The translations under genes were made by a program, and so were the position numbers. DNA of 64,000 nt, from assembly GCF_017114865.1 (NCBI RefSeq), contig NZ_JADEYH010000007.1, forward strand, positions 124,001-188,000, given 5' to 3'. This DNA is from Streptomyces verrucosisporus. Its GTDB lineage: Bacteria; Actinomycetota; Actinomycetes; Streptomycetales; Streptomycetaceae. This document shows positions 17,032-24,874 of this stretch, one piece after another. Positions within the stretch are counted from its first letter, which is position 1. Each line of letters starts with the position of its first letter. The notes beneath the pieces are model-generated. The model saw nothing but the letters and a program-made list of their open reading frames with translations. It was not told the DNA's origin and made no database searches.

Positions 17032-17208
17032 GACTCTCCCCACCCAAACGAGGGCTCCCGGCCCGGGCAGGGTAACCCTATCTCCCGACCGTGACCCACG
17101 GGTATTCCGGTCACTCGATCCGCCTTCCCCGCAAGGGGGTTGACGAACACCGTACGAGACAACAGCATCCGACGGGCCCCACGGCGGGGCCGGGGACGGG
17201 GGACGACG

Positions 17209-18099
17209 ATGAACACCGGTGACAGCGGGCGGCTGCTCGCCGACCGCTACCGCCTCGCCGCCGAGCTGGGCCGCGGCGAGGCGGGCGTGGTCCGGCAGGG
17301 GCGCGACGAGGTTCTGGGCCGCGAGGTCGCGGTCAAGGAGGTGCGGGCGGCGGAGGAGCTCTCCCCGGCCGAGGTGCGCGCCCTCTACTCCCACCTGGAG
17401 CGGGAGGCCATGACGGCCGGGCGCATCTCCCACCGCAACGCCACCACCGTCCACGACGTGGTGATCGAGGACGGCCGCCTGTGGGTGGTGATGGAACTGG
17501 TGCGGGGCCTGTCGCTGGCCGCCGTGCTGGAGGCCGACGGGCCGATGTCCCCGGCCGGCGCCGCGCGGATCGGCGCCGAGGTCGTCTCGGCGCTGCGCAG
17601 CGCGCACGAGGCGGGCATCACCCACCGCGACGTCAAGCCGTCCAACATCCTGCTGGGCAACGACAACAGGGGCGTCCTCACCGACTTCGGTACCGCGCAG
17701 GTGAAGGCCGGCACGGCGCACGACCGGCCCGGTGCGCCGGTCGGCCGGCCCGAGTTCCTCGCCCCGGAGTGCGCACGGGGCCAGGACCCGGGTCCCGCCG
17801 CGGACCTGTGGGCCCTGGGTGTGGTGCTGTACCTGGCCGTGGAGGGCGTCTCGCCGTTCCGCCGCGACACCCCCGAGAAGACCCTGCGCTCCCTCGCCGC
17901 GTACACCGACGCCGATCTGCCGCCCATGCGGCGTGCGGGCGGGCGCGCTGGCGCCGGCGCTGGAGGGGCTGCTGCGGGCGGACCCCGCCGAGCGCACGGG
18001 CACCGCCGCAGCCGAACGGCTGCTGCGCGTGGCCGCGGCCGGCGGCGGCCCGCGCGCCTCCTCTTCTTCCTCCCCCTCGCCCTCGCCCGCATCCGGTGA
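17209..18099 (+). CDS. Serine/threonine protein kinase, C-terminus frameshifted
   Basis: As read, the frame gives 296 residues. The kinase domain is complete: Gly-loop LGRGEAGVV, VAVKEV lysine, THRDVKPSNIL catalytic loop, TDFGTA, and FLAPE. After residue 244 (PPMRRAG) the frame becomes an Ala/Gly/Arg-rich sequence ending at 18099 and lacks the membrane anchor expected in PknB-like kinases. The anchor is present in the next frame. A tandem GGGC duplication at 17937-17944 explains the shift: deleting one copy restores RRAGALAPALEGLL. The ATG at 17209 has a GGGGGA site. The kinase is probably active but soluble, unless the base call is wrong. Confidence 0.8.
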   Translation: MNTGDSGRLLADRYRLAAELGRGEAGVVRQGRDEVLGREVAVKEVRAAEELSPAEVRALYSHLEREAMTAGRISHRNATTVHDVVIEDGRLWVVMELVRGLSLAAVLEADGPMSPAGAARIGAEVVSALRSAHEAGITHRDVKPSNILLGNDNRGVLTDFGTAQVKAGTAHDRPGAPVGRPEFLAPECARGQDPGPAADLWALGVVLYLAVEGVSPFRRDTPEKTLRSLAAYTDADLPPMRRAGGRAGAGAGGAAAGGPRRAHGHRRSRTAAARGRGRRRPARLLFFLPLALARIR

Positions 18100-18244
18100 G
18101 GGCGGGAGCGGCGGAGGCGGCGGACGCCGGGACACGCCGGGCTCCTGGGACGCCGACCGGGGGCCGCGCGGGGTGCCGGCACTCGTCGCCGGCCTGCTGG
18201 TCCTGCCGCTGGCCGCCCTCGCCGTGGCCGTCGCCCTGCGCTGA
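17942..18244 (+). pseudogene. Displaced kinase C-terminus with membrane anchor (+1 frame)
   Basis: In the frame one base later the sequence reads GALAPALEGLLRADPAERTG, the normal end of a Streptomyces kinase domain. A Ser/Pro and Gly linker and a hydrophobic segment VPALVAGLLVLPLAALAVAV with a terminal Arg stop follow. It has no start or ribosome site of its own, so it belongs to the kinase gene and is reached only by a frameshift or if the 4-base duplication is an error. The following ATPase gene starts 65 bases downstream. Confidence 0.7.
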
Positions 18245-18308
18245 GCGTCCGCCGAATCCCGGCCAGGCGCCGGAAACCTGCGTGCGCACGGGCCACCCGT
18301 GCCCGATC

Positions 18309-19439
18309 ATGGGGGCCATGTGTGCCGACCACCGTGCCGTGCCGACCGAGGAGTCGCTGCCCATCCGGCTCAACATCGACGACAGCGACTCCCCCTCCGA
18401 CGTCATCGACGCCCTCTTCCTGGGGCGCTTCACCACCGGTGAGCAGCCGCACGCCCGCAGCCGCTCCCTGGAGCGGGTGCGCAAGGGCATGGCCCTGCTG
18501 CCGCCGGGAGCGGCCGTGCTGCGCTCGGCCCGCGACGGCGACCGCGGCGCGACGCTGGCCGAGGGCGACGGCTGGACGGTGCTGGTCTCCCGCTGGTCCC
18601 GCGGCGCCGACGTGACCGTGACGGCCGTCAGCGAGGAACTGGCGGAGCGGACGCTGAAGGCCGCGGTGGAGGACGCGGAGGACGAGCCCGAGCCCCGGCC
18701 GGACGACGTCACCATGGGTTTTTGGTACAACTCCCCGCGGCGCGGCCCGTACCGCACCACCCGCCGGATCACCGCCGGAAGCTGGGAGGAGATCCGCGGC
18801 AACTACACCGCCCCGGTCGCCGAGGCCATGGACGGGCTGATGAAGACCAGCCCGGACGACATCACCGGGCGGCTGCTGCTGCTCCACGGCCCGCCGGGCA
18901 CCGGCAAGACCTCCGCCCTGCGGACACTGGCGCGCTCCTGGCAGGACTGGTGCCAGGTGGACTGCGTGCTCGACCCGGAGCGGCTGTTCAACGAGGTCGG
19001 CTATCTGATGGACATCGCCATCGGCGAGGACGACGGCGCCCCGGACCGGCCGGGCCGGGAACGCTGGCGGCTGCTGCTCCTGGAGGACTGCGACGAGCTG
19101 ATCCGCGGCGAGGCCAAGCACGCCACCGGCCAGGCCCTGTCCCGGCTGCTGAACCTCACCGACGGACTGCTGGGCCAGGGCCGCAACGTCCTGGTCGGCC
19201 TGACCACCAACGAGGACCTGGAGCGGCTGCACCCGGCGGTCGTCCGCCCCGGACGCTGCCTGGCCCGCATCGAGGTCGGCCCGCTGACGCGCCCCGAGGC
19301 CGTGAACTGGCTCGGCACCGAGGAGGGCGTCGGCCCCGACGGGGCGACCCTGGCCGAGCTGTACGCGCTGCGCCGCGGTTCGGGCCCGGCCTCGGTGCCG
19401 CCGCAGCCCGGGCGGTCGGACGAGGGTATGTACCTGTGA
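18309..19439 (+). CDS. AAA family ATPase with DUF5925-type N-terminal domain
   Basis: The 376-residue protein has an N-terminal domain of about 150 residues (SDSPSDVIDALFLGRFTTGE, as in DUF5925). A single AAA module follows, with Walker A GPPGTGKT at residues 194-201, Walker B LLLLEDCDEL near 255 and a sensor-like GLTTNEDLERLHPAVVRPGR stretch that contains the arginine finger region. The last 25 residues are low in complexity. The start could be 18309 or the ATG at 18318; neither has a strong ribosome site. Its stop overlaps the NADAR start by four bases (GTGA), so the two are translationally coupled. A chaperone-like remodelling role is typical for this fold. Confidence 0.85.
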   Translation: MGAMCADHRAVPTEESLPIRLNIDDSDSPSDVIDALFLGRFTTGEQPHARSRSLERVRKGMALLPPGAAVLRSARDGDRGATLAEGDGWTVLVSRWSRGADVTVTAVSEELAERTLKAAVEDAEDEPEPRPDDVTMGFWYNSPRRGPYRTTRRITAGSWEEIRGNYTAPVAEAMDGLMKTSPDDITGRLLLLHGPPGTGKTSALRTLARSWQDWCQVDCVLDPERLFNEVGYLMDIAIGEDDGAPDRPGRERWRLLLLEDCDELIRGEAKHATGQALSRLLNLTDGLLGQGRNVLVGLTTNEDLERLHPAVVRPGRCLARIEVGPLTRPEAVNWLGTEEGVGPDGATLAELYALRRGSGPASVPPQPGRSDEGMYL

Positions 19440-20029
19440 CGCCTCCCCGCCGGGCCGCCGGGGAACGCGCGGGCGATCCGGCGGCGGAGCTGATCGGGCG
19501 GCAGGCGCGCGGGGAGCGGATCAAGTACCTCCACTTCTGGGGGCACGCTCCGCCCCGGGGGCGGGACGGCGGCTCGCCCGGCCCGTGGTGCCTCAGCCAG
19601 TGGTGGCCCTCGCCGTTCACCGTGGACGGCGTCGTCTACCCCACCGCCGAGCACTGGATGATGGCCGCCAAGGCACGGCTGTTCGGCGACGCGGCGGCCG
19701 AGGAGCGGATTGCGGCCGCGGTGGAGCCGGGCGCGGCCAAGGCCGCCGGCCGTGCGGTGCGGGGCTTCGACGAGGAGGTCTGGGTCCGGCACCGCTTCGG
19801 CGTCGTGGTCGAGGGCTGCGTCCACAAGTTCGGGCGGCACGGGGAGTTGCGGGCGTTCCTGCTCGCCACGCGGGGGCGGGTGCTGGTGGAGGCCAGTCCG
19901 CTGGACCGGATCTGGGGTATCGGGCTGGCCGCCGACGACGAGCGGGCGTCCGATCCGGCGCGCTGGCGCGGGCTCAACCTGCTGGGCTTCGCCCTGATGG
20001 CCGCCCGGGAGCGGCTGGAGGCGGGCTGA
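19436..20029 (+). CDS. NADAR family protein (YbiA-like)
   Basis: The 197-residue protein has the NADAR pattern: IKYLHFWGH, then LSQWWPSPFTVDGVVYPTAE with HWMMAAKARLFGD, and a C-terminal GFALMAARERL helix. Family members hydrolyse N-glycosidic bonds of ADP-ribose-linked or riboflavin-intermediate substrates, and some remove ADP-ribose from guanine and so act as antitoxins to DarT-like toxins; that is family knowledge. The GTG start overlaps the ATPase stop, which argues for a joint function. No ADP-ribosyltransferase is adjacent. It converges with a GntR gene seven bases downstream. Confidence 0.88.
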   Translation: MTPPRRAAGERAGDPAAELIGRQARGERIKYLHFWGHAPPRGRDGGSPGPWCLSQWWPSPFTVDGVVYPTAEHWMMAAKARLFGDAAAEERIAAAVEPGAAKAAGRAVRGFDEEVWVRHRFGVVVEGCVHKFGRHGELRAFLLATRGRVLVEASPLDRIWGIGLAADDERASDPARWRGLNLLGFALMAARERLEAG

Positions 20030-20036
20030 GAGGACG

Positions 20037-20417
20037 TCAGTCCCGGCGGTCGTACTCGGCGGCGACCGCCTGCTCGGCCGCGGCGAGTGCGGCGGCCCGG
20101 TCCAGGCCCAGTCGCCGCGCCCGCTGGGCGTACGACCGCGCCGCCGCCGCGGCCTCGCGGGCGGCGGTGTCCCCGCCGGCGGCGATGAAGCTGCCGTTGC
20201 GGCCCCGGGTCTCGATCACCCCGTCGGCCTCCAGCGCGCGGTAGGCCTTGGCCACCGTGTTGGCCGCCAGCCCCAGCTCCCCGGCGAGTCCGCGCACAGT
20301 GGGCAGCCGGTGACCGACCGGCAGCCCGCCGCCGCGGGCCTGTTCGGCGATCTGGGCGCGCACCTGCTCGTAGGGGGCGACGGGGGCTTCCGGGTCGACG
20401 GTGATGCTCAGTGGCAC
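20037..20417 (-). CDS. GntR family regulator (YtrA subfamily)
   Basis: The 126-residue protein is a short GntR regulator: a winged helix (LPTVRGLAGELGLAANTVAKAYRALEADGVIETRGRNGSFI) plus about 50 C-terminal helical residues with no ligand domain. This is the YtrA layout and is usually found next to ABC transporters, but none is present here. The start region reads ITVDPEAPVAPYEQVRAQIA, which is conserved in Streptomyces. A 9-bp tandem repeat begins 35 bases upstream of its ATG and must lie in its promoter or leader. The target is therefore uncertain; autoregulation is likely. Confidence 0.88.
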   Translation of the reverse strand: MPLSITVDPEAPVAPYEQVRAQIAEQARGGGLPVGHRLPTVRGLAGELGLAANTVAKAYRALEADGVIETRGRNGSFIAAGGDTAAREAAAAARSYAQRARRLGLDRAAALAAAEQAVAAEYDRRD

Positions 20418-20451
20418 GGCACTTCTCCTGCTGCGGATCGGAACGTCGGAT

Positions 20452-20514
20452 GGCGCGGGGTGCGCGGGGTGCGCGGGGTGCGCGGGGTGCGCGGGGTGCG
20501 CGGGGTGCGTCGAT
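20452..20514 (+). repeat. 9-bp tandem repeat TGCGCGGGG, about seven copies
   Basis: Six exact TGCGCGGGG units (20461-20514) follow one variant unit (GGCGCGGGG). The array fills the gap between the GntR gene start and the end of the next minus-strand gene, so the GntR promoter must lie in or against it. Such arrays change copy number by slippage. Confidence 0.9.
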
Positions 20515-20528
20515 TGTGCACCAGCGCG

Positions 20529-21197
20529 TCAGCCGCGCTCCCAGATCCCGGTCTCCGGCGCCCAGCGGTACTCCGGCCGGCCCTCCGTGCCGCTGGTGCG
20601 GAAGGGCCGGCCGCCGTCGTCGATGCGCAGGGTGCCGCTGTCGTCACCACTGCTCCACTCCACCTCGATGTACCAGTCGCAGTCGCACCCCCCGGTCCGT
20701 GCCTCCACGCGCAGTGCCAGGGGGTCGTCGGCGGTGACGCGGTACGGCAGACGGGTGGTGGGCAGGGGCCGGCCGCCCTCGCCGTCGTAGCCGTCCACGG
20801 GCTCGGCGATCGGGCGCGAGGCGTCCAGGTCGGCCGTGAAGGCGGCCGGGGTGAGCGATCCGCCGCAGCCGTCGTCCATCCGGTAGACCGGCCGGTCCAG
20901 AAGGGCGCGGCGTTCGGCCACCCGGATGTGCAGGGCCTCCACCACGACGGGGGCCGTACCGGTGCCGTACACGGTGGCCTCCACGATGGTCTCGCCGCCG
21001 TGCACCGCGCCGAGGGCGCCGGCCCAGGAGGGCGCGTCCTGCGGAGCCGGCGGCGGGGGGACCCGGGAGGGCGGCGAGTCGATCAGATAGCGATGGCCGC
21101 AGCCGTGCCGCCACACGTGGGAGCGGGCGGACCAGCTCAGCGGAGCCGCTTCCGGCGCACCGCCGTGCTCGCGCTCCCGGTCGCCGCCGTCCGGCAT
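20529..21197 (-). CDS. Conserved hypothetical protein, C-terminal domain of Streptomyces HTH-type proteins
   Basis: The 222-residue reading begins with a hydrophilic stretch and then has a domain with HVWRHGCGHRYLIDSPPSRV, APSWAGALGAVHGGET and the paired-Cys segment RTGGCDCDWYIEVEWSSGD, followed by RIDDGGRPFRTSG. From memory, this domain occurs at the C-terminus of Streptomyces proteins that carry an N-terminal helix-turn-helix and a membrane segment. Neither is visible here. The frame remains open for at least 45 codons upstream with low-complexity Pro/Ser/Gly sequence, so the true start and possible loss of the N-terminal half are unresolved. Confidence 0.65.
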   Translation of the reverse strand: MPDGGDREREHGGAPEAAPLSWSARSHVWRHGCGHRYLIDSPPSRVPPPPAPQDAPSWAGALGAVHGGETIVEATVYGTGTAPVVVEALHIRVAERRALLDRPVYRMDDGCGGSLTPAAFTADLDASRPIAEPVDGYDGEGGRPLPTTRLPYRVTADDPLALRVEARTGGCDCDWYIEVEWSSGDDSGTLRIDDGGRPFRTSGTEGRPEYRWAPETGIWERG

Positions 21198-21326
21198 CCG
21201 GGAGGGGTCCGCCCTCGGGGTACGGCCCGGTTTCGCACCGTCTCCGGTTCTTCCGTCCTCCCGGCCCCCGGCCGGGGACGGGGGCCGGGAGGACGAGGGG
21301 ACGGAAGGGGACGCGGAGGAGAGTAA

Positions 21327-21509
21327 GCCATCGGTGCCGCCCGTCCCCGGCGCGGAGGCGGCGGGTCCGCCCGCGGCGCGGCGCTCCGGGCCGGGGACGG
21401 GCGCACCGTCACGGTCGTCGTCTGGGGCCGGATGGGCACCTTCGAGGACGCTCCGGTGAAGGACTTCAAGGAGACGACGCGCACGGCGGTGGACAAGCTG
21501 TACCGCTGA
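21327..21509 (+). pseudogene. Remnant of a C-terminal coding segment
   Basis: After a TAA at 21324, the plus strand reads a short frame ending RTVTVVVWGRMGTFEDAP then VKDFKETTRTAVDKLYR and a TGA. The last 45 residues look like a real folded C-terminus, with alternating hydrophobic strands and a helix, but there is no start codon with a ribosome site and the upstream part is Gly/Arg-rich noise. It is best explained as the tail of a gene whose front was deleted. The family was not identified. Confidence 0.4.
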
Positions 21510-21586
21510 CCGGGCCGGGCGCCGCCGGCGCGGGTCCCGTCGCCGTCCTGGCGCGGGACCCGCGCGGTGTTCCGCCCGCCGTCAGC

Positions 21587-22042
21587 TCAGTCGCGCAGCC
21601 GTCGGCCCACTTCGCCCAGCGCCCGCGCCAGGACGGCGAGTTCCTCGCGGTCGAGGACGTCGATGAGCGCCTCGCGCACCGTCGCCACATGGCCGGGGGC
21701 CGCGGTGCGCAGCAGTTCACGCCCCTCCTCGGTGAGGACGGCGAAGACGCCGCGGACGTCGGTGGGGCAGGCGCGGCGCCGCACCAGACCGCGTCTCTCC
21801 AATTGGCCGACCTGGTAGGTCAGGCCGCTCTTGGAGGTGATCAGCCGTTCGGCCAGTTCGGTCATGCGGATCTCGCCGCCGGGGGCATCGGCGAGGTGGA
21901 CCAGGATCTCGTACTGCGGGTGGGACAGGCCCGCCTCGTCCTTGAGCTGCTGCTCAAGCCTTCGGGTGACGCGGTTGCCGGCTTCGAGGAAGCCCTGCCA
22001 GGCCGCCATCTCCAGCTCGTCCAGCCATCGGGGCTCCTTCAT
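21587..22042 (-). CDS. MarR family regulator
   Basis: The 151-residue protein has the MarR winged helix: LSHPQYEILVHLADAPGGEIRMTELAERLITSKSGLTYQVGQLERRGLV, with a beta-wing RRRACPTDVRGVFAVLTEEG. The Asp-Arg pair of the wing (here DVRG) is typical. It is divergent from an extradiol dioxygenase, and the 110-base region between them holds two AT-rich palindromic half-sites, an arrangement seen for MarR repressors that are released by phenolic ligands. It probably represses both itself and the dioxygenase. Confidence 0.92.
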   Translation of the reverse strand: MKEPRWLDELEMAAWQGFLEAGNRVTRRLEQQLKDEAGLSHPQYEILVHLADAPGGEIRMTELAERLITSKSGLTYQVGQLERRGLVRRRACPTDVRGVFAVLTEEGRELLRTAAPGHVATVREALIDVLDREELAVLARALGEVGRRLRD

Positions 22043-22058
22043 GCCCCCATCGTACGTG

Positions 22059-22120
22059 GTTGTTCAAATTCAAACCAAGCTGTACGCTCGCCATGAGCAC
22101 TTATTTCGAATTTGAACAAC
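22059..22120. promoter_or_regulatory. MarR operator pair, 13-bp inverted repeat
   Basis: GTTGTTCAAATTC at 22059-22071 and its exact reverse complement GAATTTGAACAAC at 22108-22120 flank the divergent promoters, 36 bases apart. Each arm contains TTCAAATT or AATTTGAA, a sub-palindrome rich in A/T and striking against the 73% GC background. One copy lies over each promoter, as expected for a MarR dimer. Confidence 0.8.
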
Positions 22121-22153
22121 TATGAACCGATCCGATCCCAAGAGGACGCCTCC

Positions 22154-22966
22154 ATGACCGCGACCACCCCGTCGGCCCCGCTACCTGCGGCAGGCCGCAT
22201 GCCCGTGCTGTACCTCAGCCACGGCGCCCCGCCGCTGGCCGACGACACACTGTGGACCTCGCAGCTCGCCGACTGGTCCGCGAAGCTGCCGCGGCCCGAG
22301 GCCGTGCTGATCGTCTCCGCCCACTGGGAGTCCGCGCCGGTGACGCTGGGCGCCACCCGGACCGTCCCCCTGGTGTACGACTTCCACGGCTTCCCCGAGC
22401 GCTACCACCGTGTCGCCTACCCGGCCCCGGGCGCCCCCGCCCTGGCCGCGAAGGTGCGGGCCCTGCTCGCCGGGCCGGGCACCCCGGTGCACGACGCGCC
22501 GGACCGGGGCCTGGACCACGGCGCGTACGTGCCGCTGGCCGAGATGTACCCCGACGCCGACGTCCCCGTGCTCCAGCTCTCGATGCCCACCCTGGACCCC
22601 TGGGAGCTGCTGCGACTGGGCCGCAGACTGGCCCCGCTGCGCGACGAGGGCGTGCTGATCGTCGGCAGCGGCTTCTTCACCCACAACCTGCGCGGTCTGA
22701 CATGGGGCACCGGGCCCGACGAGGCTCCGTCCTGGTCGAAGGAGTTCGACGCGTGGGGCGGCGAGGCCCTGGAGAGGTCGGATCTCGACGCCCTGCTCGA
22801 CTTCGGGCACCGGGCCCCGGCGGGCCGGATCGCCCATCCGCGCACCGACCACTTCGCGCCGCTGTTCGTCTCCCTGGGAGCGGGCGAGGCCGACCTGGGC
22901 GCCCAGCGCACGGTCGTCGACGGCTTCTGGGCCGGACTGGCCAAGCGTTCGGTGCAGCTCGGCTGA
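22154..22966 (+). CDS. DODA-type extradiol ring-cleavage dioxygenase (YgiD-like)
   Basis: The 270-residue protein shows the LigB/DODA metal-site pattern: the His of YLSHGAPPLAD, the His of VSAHWES, DHGAYVPLAEMYP and THNLRG, with a closing His in TDHFAPLFVSLGA. Members use a non-haem metal, in several cases zinc, to cleave catechol-type rings such as L-DOPA. The ATG at 22154 has AGAGGA upstream; an ATG at 22112 would place the start inside the operator arm. It is probably repressed by the divergent MarR protein and induced by an aromatic compound. Confidence 0.92.
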   Translation: MTATTPSAPLPAAGRMPVLYLSHGAPPLADDTLWTSQLADWSAKLPRPEAVLIVSAHWESAPVTLGATRTVPLVYDFHGFPERYHRVAYPAPGAPALAAKVRALLAGPGTPVHDAPDRGLDHGAYVPLAEMYPDADVPVLQLSMPTLDPWELLRLGRRLAPLRDEGVLIVGSGFFTHNLRGLTWGTGPDEAPSWSKEFDAWGGEALERSDLDALLDFGHRAPAGRIAHPRTDHFAPLFVSLGAGEADLGAQRTVVDGFWAGLAKRSVQLG

Positions 22967-23061
22967 CTCCGTCCGGCCGGGTCCGGCCGACTGGGCCGGC
23001 CGGCTGTGCCCGGCCGGACGATCCGGACACCGCGCCCGTCTCGCGCCCGCCTCCGCGGGCG

Positions 23062-23583
23062 TCAGGTGGCCGGAAGCACCACGACCCGGCCGGGAGCGGC
23101 CGGGTCGTAGGCGATGGAGTCCCCCGGCCGGTGCCAGTGCAGCGCGAAGCGGTGGCCCGCCCGGTACGCCTCCAGCCCGGCCCGGCAGTAGGCGACCATG
23201 TCGCCGGGCAGCGCCGCCAGCGGGAACCAGCCCAGCTCCGAGCACTTGTCGGGCTCGGCGTTGACCGGCTCGTGCCCCTCCCCGGCCCAGGCCTCGAAGA
23301 ACCAGCCCATCCGGGGATCCCCGGCCGGGGAACGGTGCTGCATAACGAGGGCGACCCTCAGCTCCTCGGGCGCGAGGCGCAGCCCGATCTCCTCGTACGC
23401 CTCCCGGATCACCGCCTCCCGCACGTCCTCACCGTCCTCGGCGTGGCCGGACGGCGCGTTCAGCAGGCCGTCCGCGTAACCGGTGCCGTCCCGGCGCGCG
23501 AGCAGCACCTCCTCGCCGCGCCGCAGCACGAGGTGGACGTCGACGATCTCCCTGTGCCGTCTTCTGCTCCGCAGACTCCTCAT
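23062..23583 (-). CDS. NUDIX hydrolase
   Basis: The 173-residue protein has a perfect Nudix box at residues about 47-69: G-x5-E-x7-R-E-x2-E-E-x-G, seen as GHAEDGEDVREAVIREAYEE followed by IGL. The flanking strands (IVDVHLVLRRGEEVLLARR and WFFEAWAGEG) match NTP-pyrophosphohydrolases of the MutT type. The substrate, a nucleoside diphosphate linked to another group, is not deducible. Its start codon is 142 bases from the stop of the acyl-CoA dehydrogenase upstream on the same strand, with a terminator hairpin between, so it has its own promoter. Confidence 0.92.
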   Translation of the reverse strand: MRSLRSRRRHREIVDVHLVLRRGEEVLLARRDGTGYADGLLNAPSGHAEDGEDVREAVIREAYEEIGLRLAPEELRVALVMQHRSPAGDPRMGWFFEAWAGEGHEPVNAEPDKCSELGWFPLAALPGDMVAYCRAGLEAYRAGHRFALHWHRPGDSIAYDPAAPGRVVVLPAT

Positions 23584-23635
23584 GGTGCGCGATCATCGCA
23601 CCGCCCTGTGACATCGGCGCCCCCTGGTCCGAACG

Positions 23636-23693
23636 CCGGGGAGGCCGGGGACGAAAAGGCCGGGAGCCCCCCTCCCGCCCCCGGCCTCCCCGG
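23636..23693 (-). terminator. Hairpin terminator of the acyl-CoA dehydrogenase operon
   Basis: CCGGGGAGGCCGGGG (23636-23650) pairs with CCCCGGCCTCCCCGG (23679-23693). It lies about 30 bases beyond the last stop codon of the operon on the minus strand. Confidence 0.7.
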
Positions 23694-23725
23694 TCTCTCC
23701 CCGCCTCCCCGTGCGGCCGCCGGGC

Positions 23726-24874
23726 TCAGCCCACCGGCACCGGCAGGTCCACCAGCGCGGCGAGCGCGGCGCGGTGGCGGTCGGGGGTGCCCAGCGCGAT
23801 CTGGTCGGCCTTGGCGCGCTTGAGGTACAGATGCGCCGGGTGCTCCCAGGTCATGCCGATGCCGCCGTGGAGCTGGACGCACTCCTCGGCCGCCCGTACC
23901 GCCAGCTCCCCGCAGTGGGAGGCGGCCACCGCGACGGCCACGGGGGCGTCCGGGTCAGCGGTGGCCAGGGCGTCGGCGGCGTACCTGGCGGCGGCCCGCG
24001 CGCCGACCACCTCCAGCCAGAGGTCGGCCAGCCGGTGCTTGAGCGCCTGGAACGAGCCGAGCTGCCGCCCGAACTGCCGCCGGTCCTTCAGATACGCGAC
24101 GGTGGCGGTCAGGCACCACTCGGCGATGCCGAGCTGCTCGGAGGCGAGCAGTCCGGCGCCGGTCAGCAGCGCCCGCTCCAGTGCGGCGGGCGCCTGCTCC
24201 GCACCGGCCAGCCGCCGGGCGGCGGTGCCGGTGAACGCCACGTCGGCCACCGGGCGGGTGAGGTCCAGGGAGGTGCGCGGTACGACGGCCAGGGCGGCGG
24301 CGGTGGCCTCCACCGCGTACAGCCCCGGCCCGTCCCGGCCCTCGGCCGGGACGATCAGGACGTCGGCGGCCGCGGCGTCGGCGACCGAGGTGACCGTTCC
24401 GGTCAGGGTGCCCGCGCTGTCGGCCCGTACGGCCGGGGGGAAGGCCCCGGTCCCCGGCATCGCGGAGAGCGGCACCACCAGTGCGGCGGTGCGCTCGCCC
24501 GCGGCGATGGAGGCGAGCAGCTTCGCCGCCTCCGCTCCGCCGTCGCCGCCGTCCGCGTCCTCCACCAGGGCGAGCAGTGCGGTGGTGGCCAGGACGGCGC
24601 TGCCCAGGTACGGCGTCGGCGCCGCCGCCCGGCCCAGCTCCTCCAGCACCACGGCCGCCTCGCGCACCGAGGCCCCCGCGCCGCCCGCCTCCTCCGGCAC
24701 CGCCAGGGAGGCCGCGCCCAGGTCGCGGGCGAGGGTCTGCCACAGCGCGCGGTCGTAGGGCTCGCCCGTCTCGCAGCGGGCCAGGGTGTTCTCCGGCGGG
24801 CAGCGGTCGGCCAGCAGCGCGCGGACGCTGGCGCGCAACTCCTCCTCGATCTCCGAGTAGAGAAGGTCCGTCAT
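23726..24874 (-). CDS. Acyl-CoA dehydrogenase, second subunit-like
   Basis: The 382-residue protein has the acyl-CoA dehydrogenase fold: LARDLGAASLAVPEEAGGAG in the N-terminal domain and YLKDRRQFGRQLGSFQALKH plus VQLHGGIGMTWEHP in the C-terminal domain. The mid-domain is degenerate, the canonical catalytic glutamate context (YEGT/GGTSE) is missing, and the FAD contact loops are reduced. Its ATG overlaps the stop of the preceding acyl-CoA dehydrogenase (ATGA), so the two are made together. This matches the known alpha2-beta2 heteromeric FadE pairs of actinobacteria, where one subunit lacks the base. Confidence 0.88.
   Translation of the reverse strand: MTDLLYSEIEEELRASVRALLADRCPPENTLARCETGEPYDRALWQTLARDLGAASLAVPEEAGGAGASVREAAVVLEELGRAAAPTPYLGSAVLATTALLALVEDADGGDGGAEAAKLLASIAAGERTAALVVPLSAMPGTGAFPPAVRADSAGTLTGTVTSVADAAAADVLIVPAEGRDGPGLYAVEATAAALAVVPRTSLDLTRPVADVAFTGTAARRLAGAEQAPAALERALLTGAGLLASEQLGIAEWCLTATVAYLKDRRQFGRQLGSFQALKHRLADLWLEVVGARAAARYAADALATADPDAPVAVAVAASHCGELAVRAAEECVQLHGGIGMTWEHPAHLYLKRAKADQIALGTPDRHRAALAALVDLPVPVG

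Noticed and set aside
20401..20790. Small plus-strand frame with GCAGCAGCAG-type residues
   Set aside because: It is created by translation of the 9-bp repeat, and the rest is the shadow of the minus-strand gene at 20529-21197.
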